Below are positions 1 to 11,504 of a DNA stretch of 64,000 nucleotides, one piece after another. The notes beneath the pieces were generated by a model. It was not told the DNA's origin. It worked only from the letters and a program-made list of their open reading frames with translations, and made no database searches. The stretch is from the NCBI GenBank assembly GCA_047967505.1, contig CM106541.1; one strand, written 5' to 3'. The translations under genes and the position numbers were made by a program. The first letter of the stretch is position 1, and each line of letters begins with the position of its first letter. This DNA comes from Dipteris shenzhenensis. Taxonomy: Eukaryota > Polypodiophyta > Polypodiopsida > Gleicheniales.

Positions 1-399
1 TATAGATGTTGCGTTAGGAAGATTCATTGGAGTAAATTAAATTGTAGTATTGATATATGCAATAGGATTGTTATATTAGATCTTTGACATCCATCATATA
101 ATTGTGGTCTTCAAAAACAAAATTAAACTTGCAACAACTGTTAATTTTTATTTGGTATATAAGATGTATCAAATTAATGTCAAATGCATATGTTTATGTT
201 GATAAATTGCAGTATTGACATATGTAATAGGATTATGGTAGAGCTTTGACATCCATCATATAAATGTGGTGTTCAAAAACACCGTTCCGTGACAATAGAG
301 CTCATGAAACTCTGCATCACAACAGAGCTATAATCAAAACCATTGACACATAGCCAATTTTGCACCACATCGTTTAACATAATCATTAACAATTCCATA
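1..399. repeat. Noncoding flank with a direct duplication
   Basis: No gene is seen here. Two diverged copies of a ~75-bp segment occur at about 42-118 and 206-281, sharing the core CTTTGACATCCATCATATAA. The second copy ends in the hairpin motif listed separately. This stretch lies just downstream of the SET-domain remnant, which is transcribed leftwards. Confidence 0.6.
266..283 (-). repeat. 18-bp hairpin motif, left copy
   Basis: GTGGTGTTCAAAAACACC. Its core is a perfect 6-bp stem (GGTGTT/AACACC) with a 4-nt loop. The exact reverse complement lies at 20909-20926. Each copy sits a short way past the 3' end of the outermost coding block on its side, and both read the same way relative to transcription. 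It could be a terminator or 3'-end element, or part of the terminal inverted repeats of a large element. Sequence similarity does not extend beyond the 18 bp. Confidence 0.5.
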
Positions 400-956
400 C
401 TAGTATTCATACTCACAAAGTAGCTCATCTCCGAAGAAGATATCCTTTATGGTTTGCACAGTAATGTAGCCATGGGCACTCAAATTTCCTTGTGACTTTT
501 GAGCCCAAGGTGGTAGTTTAGGGATGTATACAAATATAACATTTGTTCTTTCTTTATAATACATTGAGCTATTTATATATCTAGCAATGTTTCCATACAA
601 TACATCTCCCACAATACATTTCACATCTATCAATGGCTCAATGAATGGATCTTCAAACATTCCATAAGTCTTCATCCTTGGGAAAAACTTGAGGAGAGAT
701 CTCCAAGTATCATAATCATACTTTGGACCATTATATACCATCAAATCTTGTTTTTCTTAATGCTCGTATGTACAAAAAGACCATATCCTGCCCCAGGTAT
801 TGTTGATTTCTTTACTTCATAATGGATGCCATCCATTTCGAACACATGCTCAATGGATATGGGCAATTTATGTTTCCATAAGCCATTGGATGCAGGATCA
901 AAATTTGTAATAAGATAGCTCTTCAACTTTTCAGAACAATCTGAAACACCTATCAT
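400..956 (-). pseudogene. SET-domain protein fragment, frameshifted
   Basis: The two ends of a SET domain lie in two overlapping minus-strand frames. The first segment (956-741) holds the N-terminal SET signature GAGYGLFV followed by a basic stretch. The second (744-400) holds NIARYINSS, which sits where the NHSCxPN cofactor loop belongs, and ends in GDELLCEYEY, matching the GEEL-Y terminal motif. SET domains transfer methyl groups from AdoMet to protein lysines, usually histones. The NHSC motif is poorly kept and a frame change near 741-750 breaks the domain, so activity is unlikely. A plausible intron acceptor (GTGTTTCAG) lies near 945. It is the last gene of the minus-strand block and could be the 3' exon of a longer gene. 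Confidence 0.55.
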
Positions 957-1178
957 ATGTTTAAAATCAAAGAATCATTCTTTTAGTGGAGGAATACAAA
1001 CTCACATCACAAAGCACATAGCATTTTTTGGACAAGGTACTAACTCAATGTCTATTAATTCTTTCATAAAACAAATTGAAACATAATGTTTTGCTTATCG
1101 AATCTAACCAAATAATAACTCATGAAGCAAAATAGAATCACCACAATCTATATCAAATTTTGTAGGGAAAATGCAATT
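957..1178. other. AT-rich spacer or intron
   Basis: No convincing coding content lies between the SET remnant and the FCP1-like segment. It could be an intron if both belong to one transcript. Confidence 0.4.
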
Positions 1179-1929
1179 TTATGCTGGATTAACACAACCC
1201 GTGTAAGGCGAAACATCAATGAACACTATTCTTACTGGTTTGCATTCCTCTTTAAAACAACACCACACTCTCATTAATGGTTTAAACTCCGCTTCCACAT
1301 TCATCCTATCTGGTCGAATGATTCTACTCTTTGTATGCTTGTGGCATGCCATCGCACCCCAAACCATGAAGAAATGTAACTTTCTGTTAACATGATGCTC
1401 CAAAGTGTCCAGCATGTGTTGCATCATGCCCTTTTCTCCTGCAGTGGACCAAATGCCAACATGGTAGTGATTGAGCAACCATTGTAGAAACTCTAAACAC
1501 CCAGGACGGAGAACAAGCCAGTGCTTCCCATTGTGCAAGATCATATGTTTATTCGACTTCGAAAAACAACGCTCGAGCAATAACCCTTTCAAATCTATTA
1601 TCACTGCTAGTCTTATTTTTGTTATCACCTCTTTTGACATTATTTCTTAGGGTGACATTATGTCTTCTCCTTTACCTTCTAAGATTTCTTCCTGCACCTT
1701 GGCTTCATACAATGACATTGCATCTTCTCCTTTACCTTCTAAGCTCGCATTCACATTTGTCAATGGAACATTAACTGCAGACATTGCATCCTCAACATTT
1801 TCAATCAACCATGTTGAGCTTGGAACTTGCATGCTAATGTTCAAATTAGGCACATAATGAATCATTGGATCAAGTGTCACATGTACAGGCAATGCTTCTA
1901 GTGATGTGAAATTGAGATGGCCAATATCT
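1179..1929 (-). pseudogene. FCP1/NLI-type HAD phosphatase-like protein, nonsense-interrupted
   Basis: One minus-strand frame runs from about 1929, after a plausible acceptor TTTATCAACAG, to 1179, with a single in-frame TAA at 1647-1649. The N-terminal part contains a tandem repeat of LEGKGED-MS. The rest follows the FCP1 homology fold: a strand AVIIDLKGLLL where the DxDxT nucleophile motif belongs, RPGCLEFLQWL, GIWSTAGEKG, and a terminal VFIDVSPYTGCVNP resembling the DDSP-NP motif. FCP1-type enzymes dephosphorylate Ser/Thr, for example on the RNA polymerase II tail. The second Asp and the Thr of DxDxT are replaced (DLKGL), so this would be a pseudophosphatase even if translated. It stops at the NP motif, so the usual C-terminal part is missing. 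A related fragment at 25.9-26.5 kb carries that C-terminal part. Confidence 0.65.
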
Positions 1930-2632
1930 GTTGATAAACAAGGAAATGCAATTCATAAGTAGAAACAAACTGAATATTGAGATGGAAAACCAAATTGTCA
2001 AACTTTAGGTTGTGTGCTCTCAATGCAATTTGTTTGTGTGAAAGCATTCATGTTTTTCTTTTTCAAAACAAAATTGGAATACTAAAAAAAAGAAAGCATT
2101 CATGTTCATATGCTTAGTATACCCCCTAAAGTTGTTGAATCTATACCCTTTCAAGTTATTTTAATCCCCAAAACTACATATCCTTACAATGCCAAAAACC
2201 TTTCCATAATAGATAGAGTGGAGTCCAACATTATCTAGCATTGCCCGAGTGTTCCCACTAAGAAAAGATTTGGCCAAGCAGCCAAAACATATTTGAGCAT
2301 TCATATGAAGTGAATAAGGATAGAAACAACAATTTACACTAATTCATTCATCACGATCAAGACTCAACACACTTTTTAACATTTATGAACTCATAAATAA
2401 ATTTGGATGTGTATCACACTCCAAAGGTATTACAACATGCAAACACATCTTTTCATGAAATATAGAAAATTAAACATATTCAAGAATACATATGAATGTT
2501 TGAATTATGGCAATGAGATAGAATGAATTTCCAAGTAATATTAAAAGATCTTTGGAACAAAATTAATACATCATCTGGAGAATATAGCAAGATAACATAT
2601 GGAAAACACGAACACCATATAAAAGGACAATT
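1930..2632. other. AT-rich noncoding stretch
   Basis: This is an intron or intergenic segment between the FCP1-like and methyltransferase-like regions. No gene was recognised. Short plus-strand frames here have no family resemblance. Confidence 0.4.
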
Positions 2633-3639
2633 TCAAGGACCTGTTGCTTCCTCTTCTGTTTCCCAAAACTTTGAAGCGTGTTTTTGTAAATGCTCACGCT
2701 GCTCTTCATTGAAGGGTTGAATCTCTTTTTGTCCTGGTATGGTATCAATTTCTTTATCCCCTCCACCTTCAATTGTATCATCTTCTTTTGATACCCCCTC
2801 TATTGCCAATATTGGTTCTTGCAAGCCAGCCCATTGTCGAATTTCATGATTATTGTAAGCATACGTGCAACATATACTTTCAACCTTTGCCAACTCCTCA
2901 TAAGTCTCAATAACTAAAACAACACGCCTCTTACAAGAAAGAGAATCTATTGTAGCAAGTCCCTCAGAGAAAAAGTCCAATACATACTCATCTTCTCGAC
3001 AGAAACCCATGATCATGTCTTTCATGATACTTGAACGTTTTCTTTTCAAGGATAATTCAATGTCAAATTCATCATCATCCTCCTCCTCATCATCATCCTC
3101 ATCACCTAATTCTTCTGCACCACTTGATTTTTCATATTTTTCATCTGCAACATATATTGATGGCTTACATTGTGCATTGGTATAGCGCTCAATATCGTTG
3201 AAATGCTTTTCCTTGCTTACCAGTACACAGGCAATTAAGCCATCCATAGATCCAGTGACAAATATATCTGTAGTTTCAAAATTAAGGCAACCAAAGTGTA
3301 TTTTATATTGTCTGCATGTCTTATTTAATGCATTCTTCAAACATGATACATGATCCATGGTCAAGGACACCACAAGAAGGAATTGCACTGGGGGAGAAGA
3401 GATTGTCATCAAGCTTTTCAACAAACACTCAAAGTGATCCTCATTCCAATTTCTACTTCTGCTTGGTCCATACATTACATCCAAAAAGGCAACCCCTATT
3501 GCCATTGGCTCTTGGTACACATTATGTATAAATTCCATTGCCTCCATGTTTGAACTGACTGTGTAGAACCTCCAAGGCCGGTCCATGACTTGCACCTTCA
3601 CTTTGTCCCATAATCCACCTCAGATACCCCTTTGCAGCA
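2633..3639 (-). pseudogene. DNA amino-methyltransferase-like protein (beta-class motif order), 5' end cut by the repeat array
   Basis: The open frame runs from 3601 to 2633 and can be extended upstream through one TGA (3620-3622) to the array edge. Near residue 40, FLDVMYGPSR sits where the catalytic DPPY motif IV of DNA amino-methyltransferases would be (DVMY here). A strongly acidic stretch with a basic KRKR tail follows around residues 165-195. Then comes EYVLDFFSEGLATI, resembling motif I (VLDxFxGxGTT), and RRVVLVIE, the usual following strand. Motif IV before motif I is the order of the beta class (PF01555 type), which makes N6-adenine or N4-cytosine modifications. Both key motifs are degenerate, so activity is doubtful. 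Upstream of the array lies a ParB-like segment, and ParB plus amino-methyltransferase is a known prokaryotic pairing. Moderately sure of the family, not of function. Confidence 0.5.
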
Positions 3640-6600
3640 TAGCCATGCACAAACTCCCATGGATTAAGAATGGCACATGTGCCAATCTGTTCTGTGACAG
3701 TCATCACAAAGAGAATTCTCCAAGATAACTAGATTGGCAGCGAGGCAATTCTAAACATCCATTTAACTACTTCAACATTCAAACTATGAAGGAGCCATCC
3801 AAAAACTCTCATGGATTAAGAATGGCACTGGTGCCAATCTCATTTATGCTTTGAACATAACTAGATTGGCAGTAGTGCCATTCTAAACATCCCTTTAGCT
3901 ACTTCAACCTTCAGGCTATTAGGGAACCATCCACAACCTCTCATGGATTAGGAATGGCACAGGTGTCATACTCTATTAGAATGGAACTAGTGCCAATCTC
4001 TTTTGTGACAGTCATCACAAAGAGAAATCTCCAAGTTAGCTAGATTGGCAGCAGTTCCATTCCAAACATCCCTTTAGTTACTTCAACGTCCAGCCTATAA
4101 GGGAACCATCCACAAACTCTCATGGCTTAAGAATAGCACATATGCCAATCTCTTTTGCGATAGTCATCACAAAGAGAAATCTCTTGGATTAAAAATGGTA
4201 GAGGTACCATTCTCTATCAGAATGGCATTGGTGCCGATCTCTTTTGTGATAGTCATCATAAAGAGAAATGTCAATGTTAACTAGATTGGGAGCACTACCA
4301 TGCCAAACATCCCTTTAGCTTCTTCAACCTTCGGATTATGAGGGAGCCATCCACCAACTCCCATGGATTAAGGATGGCACTAGCGCCAATCTCAGTTGTG
4401 CTTTGAATATAACTAGATTGGTAGCAGTGCCATTCTAAACATCCCTTTAGATAATTCACCTTTCAGTTCATCCACAAACTCTCATGGATTAAAGAATGGC
4501 ACTAGTGCCAATCTCCTTTGTGACAATCATTTCAAGCAGAAATCTCCATGTTAACTAGCTTGGTAGCAATGCCATTCTATACATCCCTTTAGCTACTTCA
4601 ACCTTTAGGCTATAGGGGAGCCATACACAAACTCTCATGGATTAAGAATGGCACATGCCAATCTCTTTTGTGACAATCATCACAAAGAGAAATCTCCAAG
4701 TTAACTACTTTGGTAGTTGTGTAATTCTAAACATCCATTTAGCTACTTCAACCTTCAGACTATGAGGGAGCCATCCACAAACTCTCATGGATTAAGAATG
4801 GCACAAGTGCCAATCTCATTTGTGATTTGAACATAGCTAGATTGGCAGCAGTGCCATTTCTAAACATCCCTTTAGCTACTTCAACTTTCAGGCTATGAGG
4901 GAGCCATCCACAAACTCTCATGGATTAAGAATGGTAAAGGTTTCATACTCCATTAGAATGGCACTGGTGCCAATCTCTTTTCTAACAGTCATCACAAAGA
5001 GAAATCTCCAATTTAACTAGATTGGCAGCATTGCCATTCGAAACATCCCTTTAGCTATTTCAACCTTCAAGCTATGAGGGATCTATCCACAAACTCTCAT
5101 GGATTAAGAATGGCAGAGGTTCCAATCTCTTTTGTGATAGTCATCACAAGGAGAAATCTCGATTCATGGATTAAGAATGGCACAGGTGCCATTCTCTATT
5201 AGAATGGCACTGGTGCCAATCTCTTTTATGACAGTCATCACAAACAGAAATCTCCATGTTAAATAGATTGGCAGCAGTGCCATATTAAACATCCCTTTAG
5301 TTACTTTAACCTTCAAGCTATGAGGGAGCCATCCACAAACTATCATGTATTAAGAATGGCACTAGTGACAATCTCTTTTGTGCTTTGAACATAACTAGAT
5401 TGGAAGTACTGCTGCCTTTGGAAACATCCCTTTAGTGACTTCAACCTTCAACCTATGAGGGAGCCATCCACAAACTTTCATGAATGAATGGCAGAGGTGC
5501 CACTATCTATAAGAATGTCTCTAGGGCCAATCTCATTTGTGAATATCACAAAGGGGGTCACATCAATACCCACAGAAGGTTAGACTTTAAAAATCTCCAT
5601 GTTAACTAGATTGGCAGTAGTGCCATGCCAAACATTCCTTCAGGGACTTCAACCTTTAGGCTATGAGGGAGCCATCCACAAACTCTCATGGATTAAGAAT
5701 GTAAAAGGTAGCATTCTCTATCAAAATGGCATTGGTGCAAATCTCTTTTGTGGCAGTCATCACAAAGAGAAATCTCCATGCTAACTAGATTGGTAGTAGT
5801 GCCATGCCAGACATCTGTTTAACTACTTCAACATTCAAGCTATGGCCATCCACAAACTTTAATGGATTAAGAATGGCACTACTGCCAATCTCATTTGTGC
5901 TTTGAATATAGCTAGATTGGTAGCAGTGCCATTTTGAATATAACTAGTTTAGCTACTTCAACCTTCAGGGATGAGGGAGCCATCCACAAACACTCATAGA
6001 TTAATAATTTCACTAGTGTCAATCTCAATGAGAATGGCATTGGTTCCAATCTTTTTTGTGACACTCATCACAAAGAGGATCAGTGCCATGCTAAACATCC
6101 CTTTAGTTAAGAGGTGACATAACTGTATTGGCAGTAGTGCCATACTAAACATCCCTTTACCTACTTCAACCTTTAGGCTATGGGGGAGCCATCCCCAAAA
6201 TCTCATGGATTAAGACTGGCACTATTGCCAATCTCATTTATGACATTCATGTCAAAGAGGATCACATTAGTGCCCACTGAAGTCTAAATTTTATAGCTTG
6301 GCTCTCAAGATTGGCAATAGTGCAATGCTAATCATCCCTTTAGCTACTTCAACCTTCATGCTATGAGGGAGCCATCCACAAACTCTCATGGATTAATGAA
6401 TGGCACATGTGCCATTCTCTTTCAGAATGGCACTGGTGCCAATCTCATTTGTGACAATCACCACCAAGAGAAATCTCCATCTTAACTAGATTGGTAGCAT
6501 GCCATTCTAAGCATACCTTTAGCTACTTCAACCATTAGGCTATGGGGTAGCCATGCACAAACTCTCATGGATTAAGAATGGCACATGTGCCAATCTATTC

Positions 6601-9600
6601 TGTGAAAGTCATCACAAAGAGAATTCTCCAAGATAACTAGATTGGCAGCAGAGCAATTCTAAACATGCATTTAGCTGCTTCAACATTCAGACTATGAAGG
6701 AGCCATCCACAAACTCTCATGGATTAAGAATGGCACTCGTGCCAATCTCATTTGTTCTTTGAACATAACTAGATTGGTAGCAGTGCCATCTGAATATCTT
6801 TTTAGCTACTTCAACCTTCAGGCTATGAGGGAGCCATCTCCAAACTCTCATGGATTAGGAATGGGACATGTGTCATACTCTATGAGAATGGCACTAGTGC
6901 CAATCTCTTTTGTGACAGTCATCACAAAGAGAAATCTCCAAGTTAACTAGATTGGCAGCAGTTCCATTCCAAACATCGCTTTAGCTGCTTCAACCGCGAG
7001 ACTTCAAGCCTATGAGGGAACCATCCACAAACTCTCATGGCTTAAGAATGGCACATATGCTAATCTCTTTTGCGACAGTCATCACAAAGAGAAATATCTT
7101 GGATTAAGAATGGAAGAGGTACCATTCTCTATCAAAATGACACTGGTGCCAATCTCTCTTGTGACAGTCATCACAAAGAGAAATGTCAATGTTAAGTAGA
7201 TTGGCAGCAGTGCCATGCCAAACATCCCTTTAGCTTCTTCAACCTTTGAGTTGTGAGGAAGCCATCCACAAACTCCCATGGATTAAGGATGGCACTGGTG
7301 CCAATCTTAGTTGTGCTTTGAATATAACAGATTGGTAGTAGTGCCATTCTAAACATCCCTTTAGATAATTCAACTTTCAGTCCATCCACAAACACTCATG
7401 GATTAATGAATGGCACATGTGCCATTCTCTTTCAGAATGGCACTGGTGCCCATCTCATTTGTGACAATCATCACAAGCAAAAATCTCCATGTTAACTAGA
7501 TTGGCAGCAATGCCATTCTATACATCCCTTTAGCTACTTCAACCTTTAGGCTATGGGGGAGCCTTACAAAAACTCTCATGGAATAAGGATGGCACGTGCC
7601 GATCTCTTTTGTGATAGTCATCACAAACAGAAATCTCCAAGTTAACTACTTTGGTAGCAGTGCAATTCTAAACATCCATTTAGCTACTTCAACCTTTAGA
7701 CTCTAAGGGAGCCATCCACTATCATAAATTAAGAATGGCACTCGTGCCAATCTCATTTGTGATTTAAACATGACTAGATTGATAGTAGTGCCATTCTAAA
7801 CATCCCTTTAGCTACTTCAACTTTTAGGCTATGAGGGAGCGATCCACAAACTCTCATGGCTTAAGAATGGCAGAGGTTCCATACTCCATTAGAATGGCAC
7901 TGGTGCCAATCTCTTTTCTAACAGTCATCACAAAGAGAAATCTCCAATTTAACTAGATTGGTAGCAATGCCATTCCAAACATCCCTTTAGCTATTTCAAC
8001 CTTCAAGCTATGAGGGAGCCATCCACAAACTCTCATGGATTAAGAATGGCAGAGGTTCCAATCTCTTTTGTGACAATCATCACAAGGAGAAATCTCAATT
8101 CATGGATTAAGAATGGCATAGGTGCCATTCTCTATTAGAATGGCACAGGTGCCATTCTCTATTAGAATGGCACTTGTGCCAATCTCTGTTGTGACAGTCA
8201 TCACAAAGAGAAATCTCCATGTTAAATAGATTGGCAGCAGTGCCATACCAAATATGCTTTTAGCTACTTTAACCTTCAAGCTATAAGGGAGCCATCCACA
8301 AACTATCATGCATTAAAAATGGCACTGGTGCCAATCTCTTTTGTGCTTTGCACATAATGAGATTAAAAGTACTGCCTTTCTAAACATCCCTTTAGTGACT
8401 TCAACCTTCAAGCTATGAGGTGCCATTTTCTATTAGAATCGGTTTAGGGCCAATCTCATTTGTGACAATCACAAAGAGGGTCACATCAGTACCATGTTAA
8501 CTAGATTAATAGCAGTGCCATGCCAAACATTCCTTTGGAAACTTCAACCTTCAAGCTATGAGGGAGCCATCCACAAACTCTCATGCATTAAGAATGTAAA
8601 ACGTAGCATTCTCTATCGAAATCGCATTGGTGCAAATCTCTTTTGTGGACAGACATCACAAAGAGAAATCTCCATTCTAACTAGATTGGCAGCAATGCCA
8701 TGCTAGACATCTCTTTAGACCTTCAAGCTATGGCCATCCACAAACTCTCATGGATTCAGAATGGCACTGGTGCCAATGTCATTTGTGCTTTGAATATAAC
8801 TAGCTTAGCAGCAATGCCATTCTAAACATCCCTTTAGGTACTTTAACCTTCATGCTATGAGGGAGCCATCCACAAACTCTCGTGGATTAATGATAGGCAC
8901 ATGTGCCATTCTCTATCTGAATGGCACTGGTGCCAATCTCATTTGTGACAATCATCACAGATAGAAATCTCCATGTTATCTAGATTGGTAGCAATGCCAT
9001 TCTAAACATCCCTTTAGCTACTTCAACCTTTAGGCTATGGGGGAGCCATCCACAAACTCTCATGGATTAATAATGGCACATGCGCCAATCTCTTTTGTGA
9101 TAGTCATCACAAATGAAATTCTCGAAGTTAAGTAGATTGGCAGCAAAGCAATTCTAAACATTCCTTTAGCTACTTCAACCTTTAGGCTATAAGAGAGCCA
9201 TTCAAAAACTTTCATTAATTAAGAATAGCTCAGGGACGAGTCTCTATCAGAAAAGCATTGTACTAATCTCTTTTCTGACTTTGGCTACTTAAACCTTTAG
9301 GCTATGAGTAAGCGATCCATAAACTTTCACGGATTAATGAATGGCAGTAGTGCCAATCTCATTTGTGACAATCATCACAAAGAAATATCCATTTTAACTA
9401 GATTGGTAGCATGCTACAATCATCAAAAAGAGAAATCTCCATTCTTGGATTAAGAATGGCATAGGTGCCATTCTCTATCAAAATGGCACTGGTGCTAGTC
9501 TCTTTTGGGACAATCATCACAAATAGAAATATCCATGTTACCTAGATTGGGAGCAGTGCCATGCCGAACGTCCATTTAGCTACTTCAACCTTCAGGCTAT

Positions 9601-11504
9601 GAGGGACATTGGTGCCAATATCTTTTGTACTTTGGACATAACTAGATTGGGAGCAGTGCCTTTCTAAACATCCCTTTAGCTACTTCAACCTTTAGGCTAT
9701 GAGGGAGCCATCCACAAACTCTCATGGATGAATGAATGGTACAGCTACCATTCTCTATCAGAATGGCACTAGTGCCAATATCATTTGTGACAATCACAAA
9801 GAGGGTCACATTTGTACCCACTCAAGGTTAGAGTTTACAAAATTGTTCAGTTAACTAGGTTGGTAGCACTGCCATGCCAAACATCCCTTTAGCTACTTCA
9901 ACATTCACGCTATGAGGTTGCCATCCATAAACTCTCATTGATTAAGAATGGCACTGGTACCATTCTCTATCAGAATGGCACTCGTGCCAATCTCTTTTGT
10001 GACAGTTGTCATAAAGATAAAGCTCCATGTTAACTAGATTGGAACTAGAGCCATGCCAAACATCCCTTTAGCTACATCAACCTTTAGGCTATGAGGGAGC
10101 CATCCACAAACTCTCATGGATTAAGAATGGCACTAGTGCCAATCTCATTTGTGCTTTAAATATAACTAGATTGGCAGCAATGCCATTCTAATTATCCCTT
10201 TGGCTACTTCAACTTTTAGGCTATGAGGGAGACATCCACAAACTCTCCTGGATTAATGAATAGCACATGTGCCATGCTCTATCAGAATGGCACTGGTGCT
10301 AATCTCATTTGTTACAATCATCACAAAGAGAAATCTACATGTTAAGTAGATTGGCAGCAATGCCATTGTAAACATCCCTCTAGCTACTTTAACCTTTAGG
10401 CTATGGGGTAGCCATCCACAAACTCTCATGAATTAAGAATGGCACATGTGCCAATCTCTTCTGTGTCAATCTTCACAAAGAGAAGTCTAGAAGTTAACTA
10501 GATTGGCAGCAGTGCAATTCTAAACATCCCTTTACCTACTTCAACCTTCACGCTATGAGGGAGCCCCATCCACAAACTCTCATGGACTAAGAATGGCACT
10601 CATGCCAATCTCATTTGTGATTTGAACATAACTAGATTGGCAGCATTGCCTTTCTATCCATCCCTTTAGCTACTTCAACTTTCAGGCTATGAGGGAGCCA
10701 TCCACAAAATTTCATGGATTAAGAATGGCAGAGGTTCCATACTCTATTAGAATGGCGCTGGTGCGAATCTCTTTTCTAACAGTCATCACAAAGAGAAATC
10801 TCCAATTTAACTAGATTGGTAGCAATGCCCTTCCAAACATCCCTTTCGCTATTTCAACCTTCAAGCTATGAGGGAGCCATCCACAAACTCTCATGGATTA
10901 ACAATGGCAAAGGTGCCAATCTCTTTTGTGATAGTCATCACAAGGAGAAATCTTGATTCATGGATTAAGAATGGCACAGGTGCCATTCTCTATTAGAATG
11001 GCACTGGTGCCAATCTCTTTTGTGACAATCATCACAAAGAGAAACCTCCATGTTAAATAGATTGGTAGTAGTGCCATACCAAACATCCCTTTAGCTACTT
11101 TAACCTTCAAGCTATAAGGGAGCCATCCACAAACTATCATGCATTAAGAATGGCACTGGTGCCAATCTCTTATGTGCTTTAAACATAACTAGATTGGAAG
11201 TACTGCCTTTCTAGACATCCCTTTAGTGACTTCAACCTTCAGGCTATCAGAGAGCCATTCACAAACTTTCATGGATGAATGAATGGTAAGGGTGCCATTC
11301 TCTATCATAATGGCTCTTGGGCAAATCTCATTTGTGACAATCACAAAGAGGGTCACATTAGTACCCACTAAAGGTTAGACTTTACAAAAATTTCCATGCT
11401 AACTAGATTGGCAGTAGTGCCATGCCAAACATTCCTTTAAGGACTTCAACCTTAATGCTATGAGGGAGCCATCCAAAAACTCTCATGGATTAAGAATGTA
11501 AAAG
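3640..11504 (-). repeat. 7.9-kb array of nested repeats with a ~2.9-kb higher-order unit
   Basis: The array consists of variants of a ~150-190-bp unit. Each unit holds GGGAGCCATCCACAAACTC, ATGGATTAAGAATGGCAC, a palindrome GGCACTGGTGCC, CATCACAAAGAGAAATCTCC, AACTAGATTGGCAGCAGTGCC and CATCCCTTTAGCTACTTC. Unit order repeats at a higher level: about 3640 matches 6548, 4185 matches 7098, 5164 matches 8100 and 10958, and 5599 matches 8494 and 11399. That gives a period near 2.9 kb and about 2.7 copies. Homology to the higher-order unit stops at 11504 in mid-unit. The array separates the ParB-like and methyltransferase-like coding segments. A reverse-oriented piece of the same family lies at 53.0-54.7 kb. 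Open frames inside are chance frames of the repeat. Strand is given by analogy with the frames only. Confidence 0.9.

Noticed and set aside
5164-11140. Similar 60-70-residue frames (WLPHSLKVKV, IGTSAILIENGT) recurring in the array
   Set aside because: They follow the repeat period, lack any family resemblance and occur in several frames. They are by-products of the repeat.
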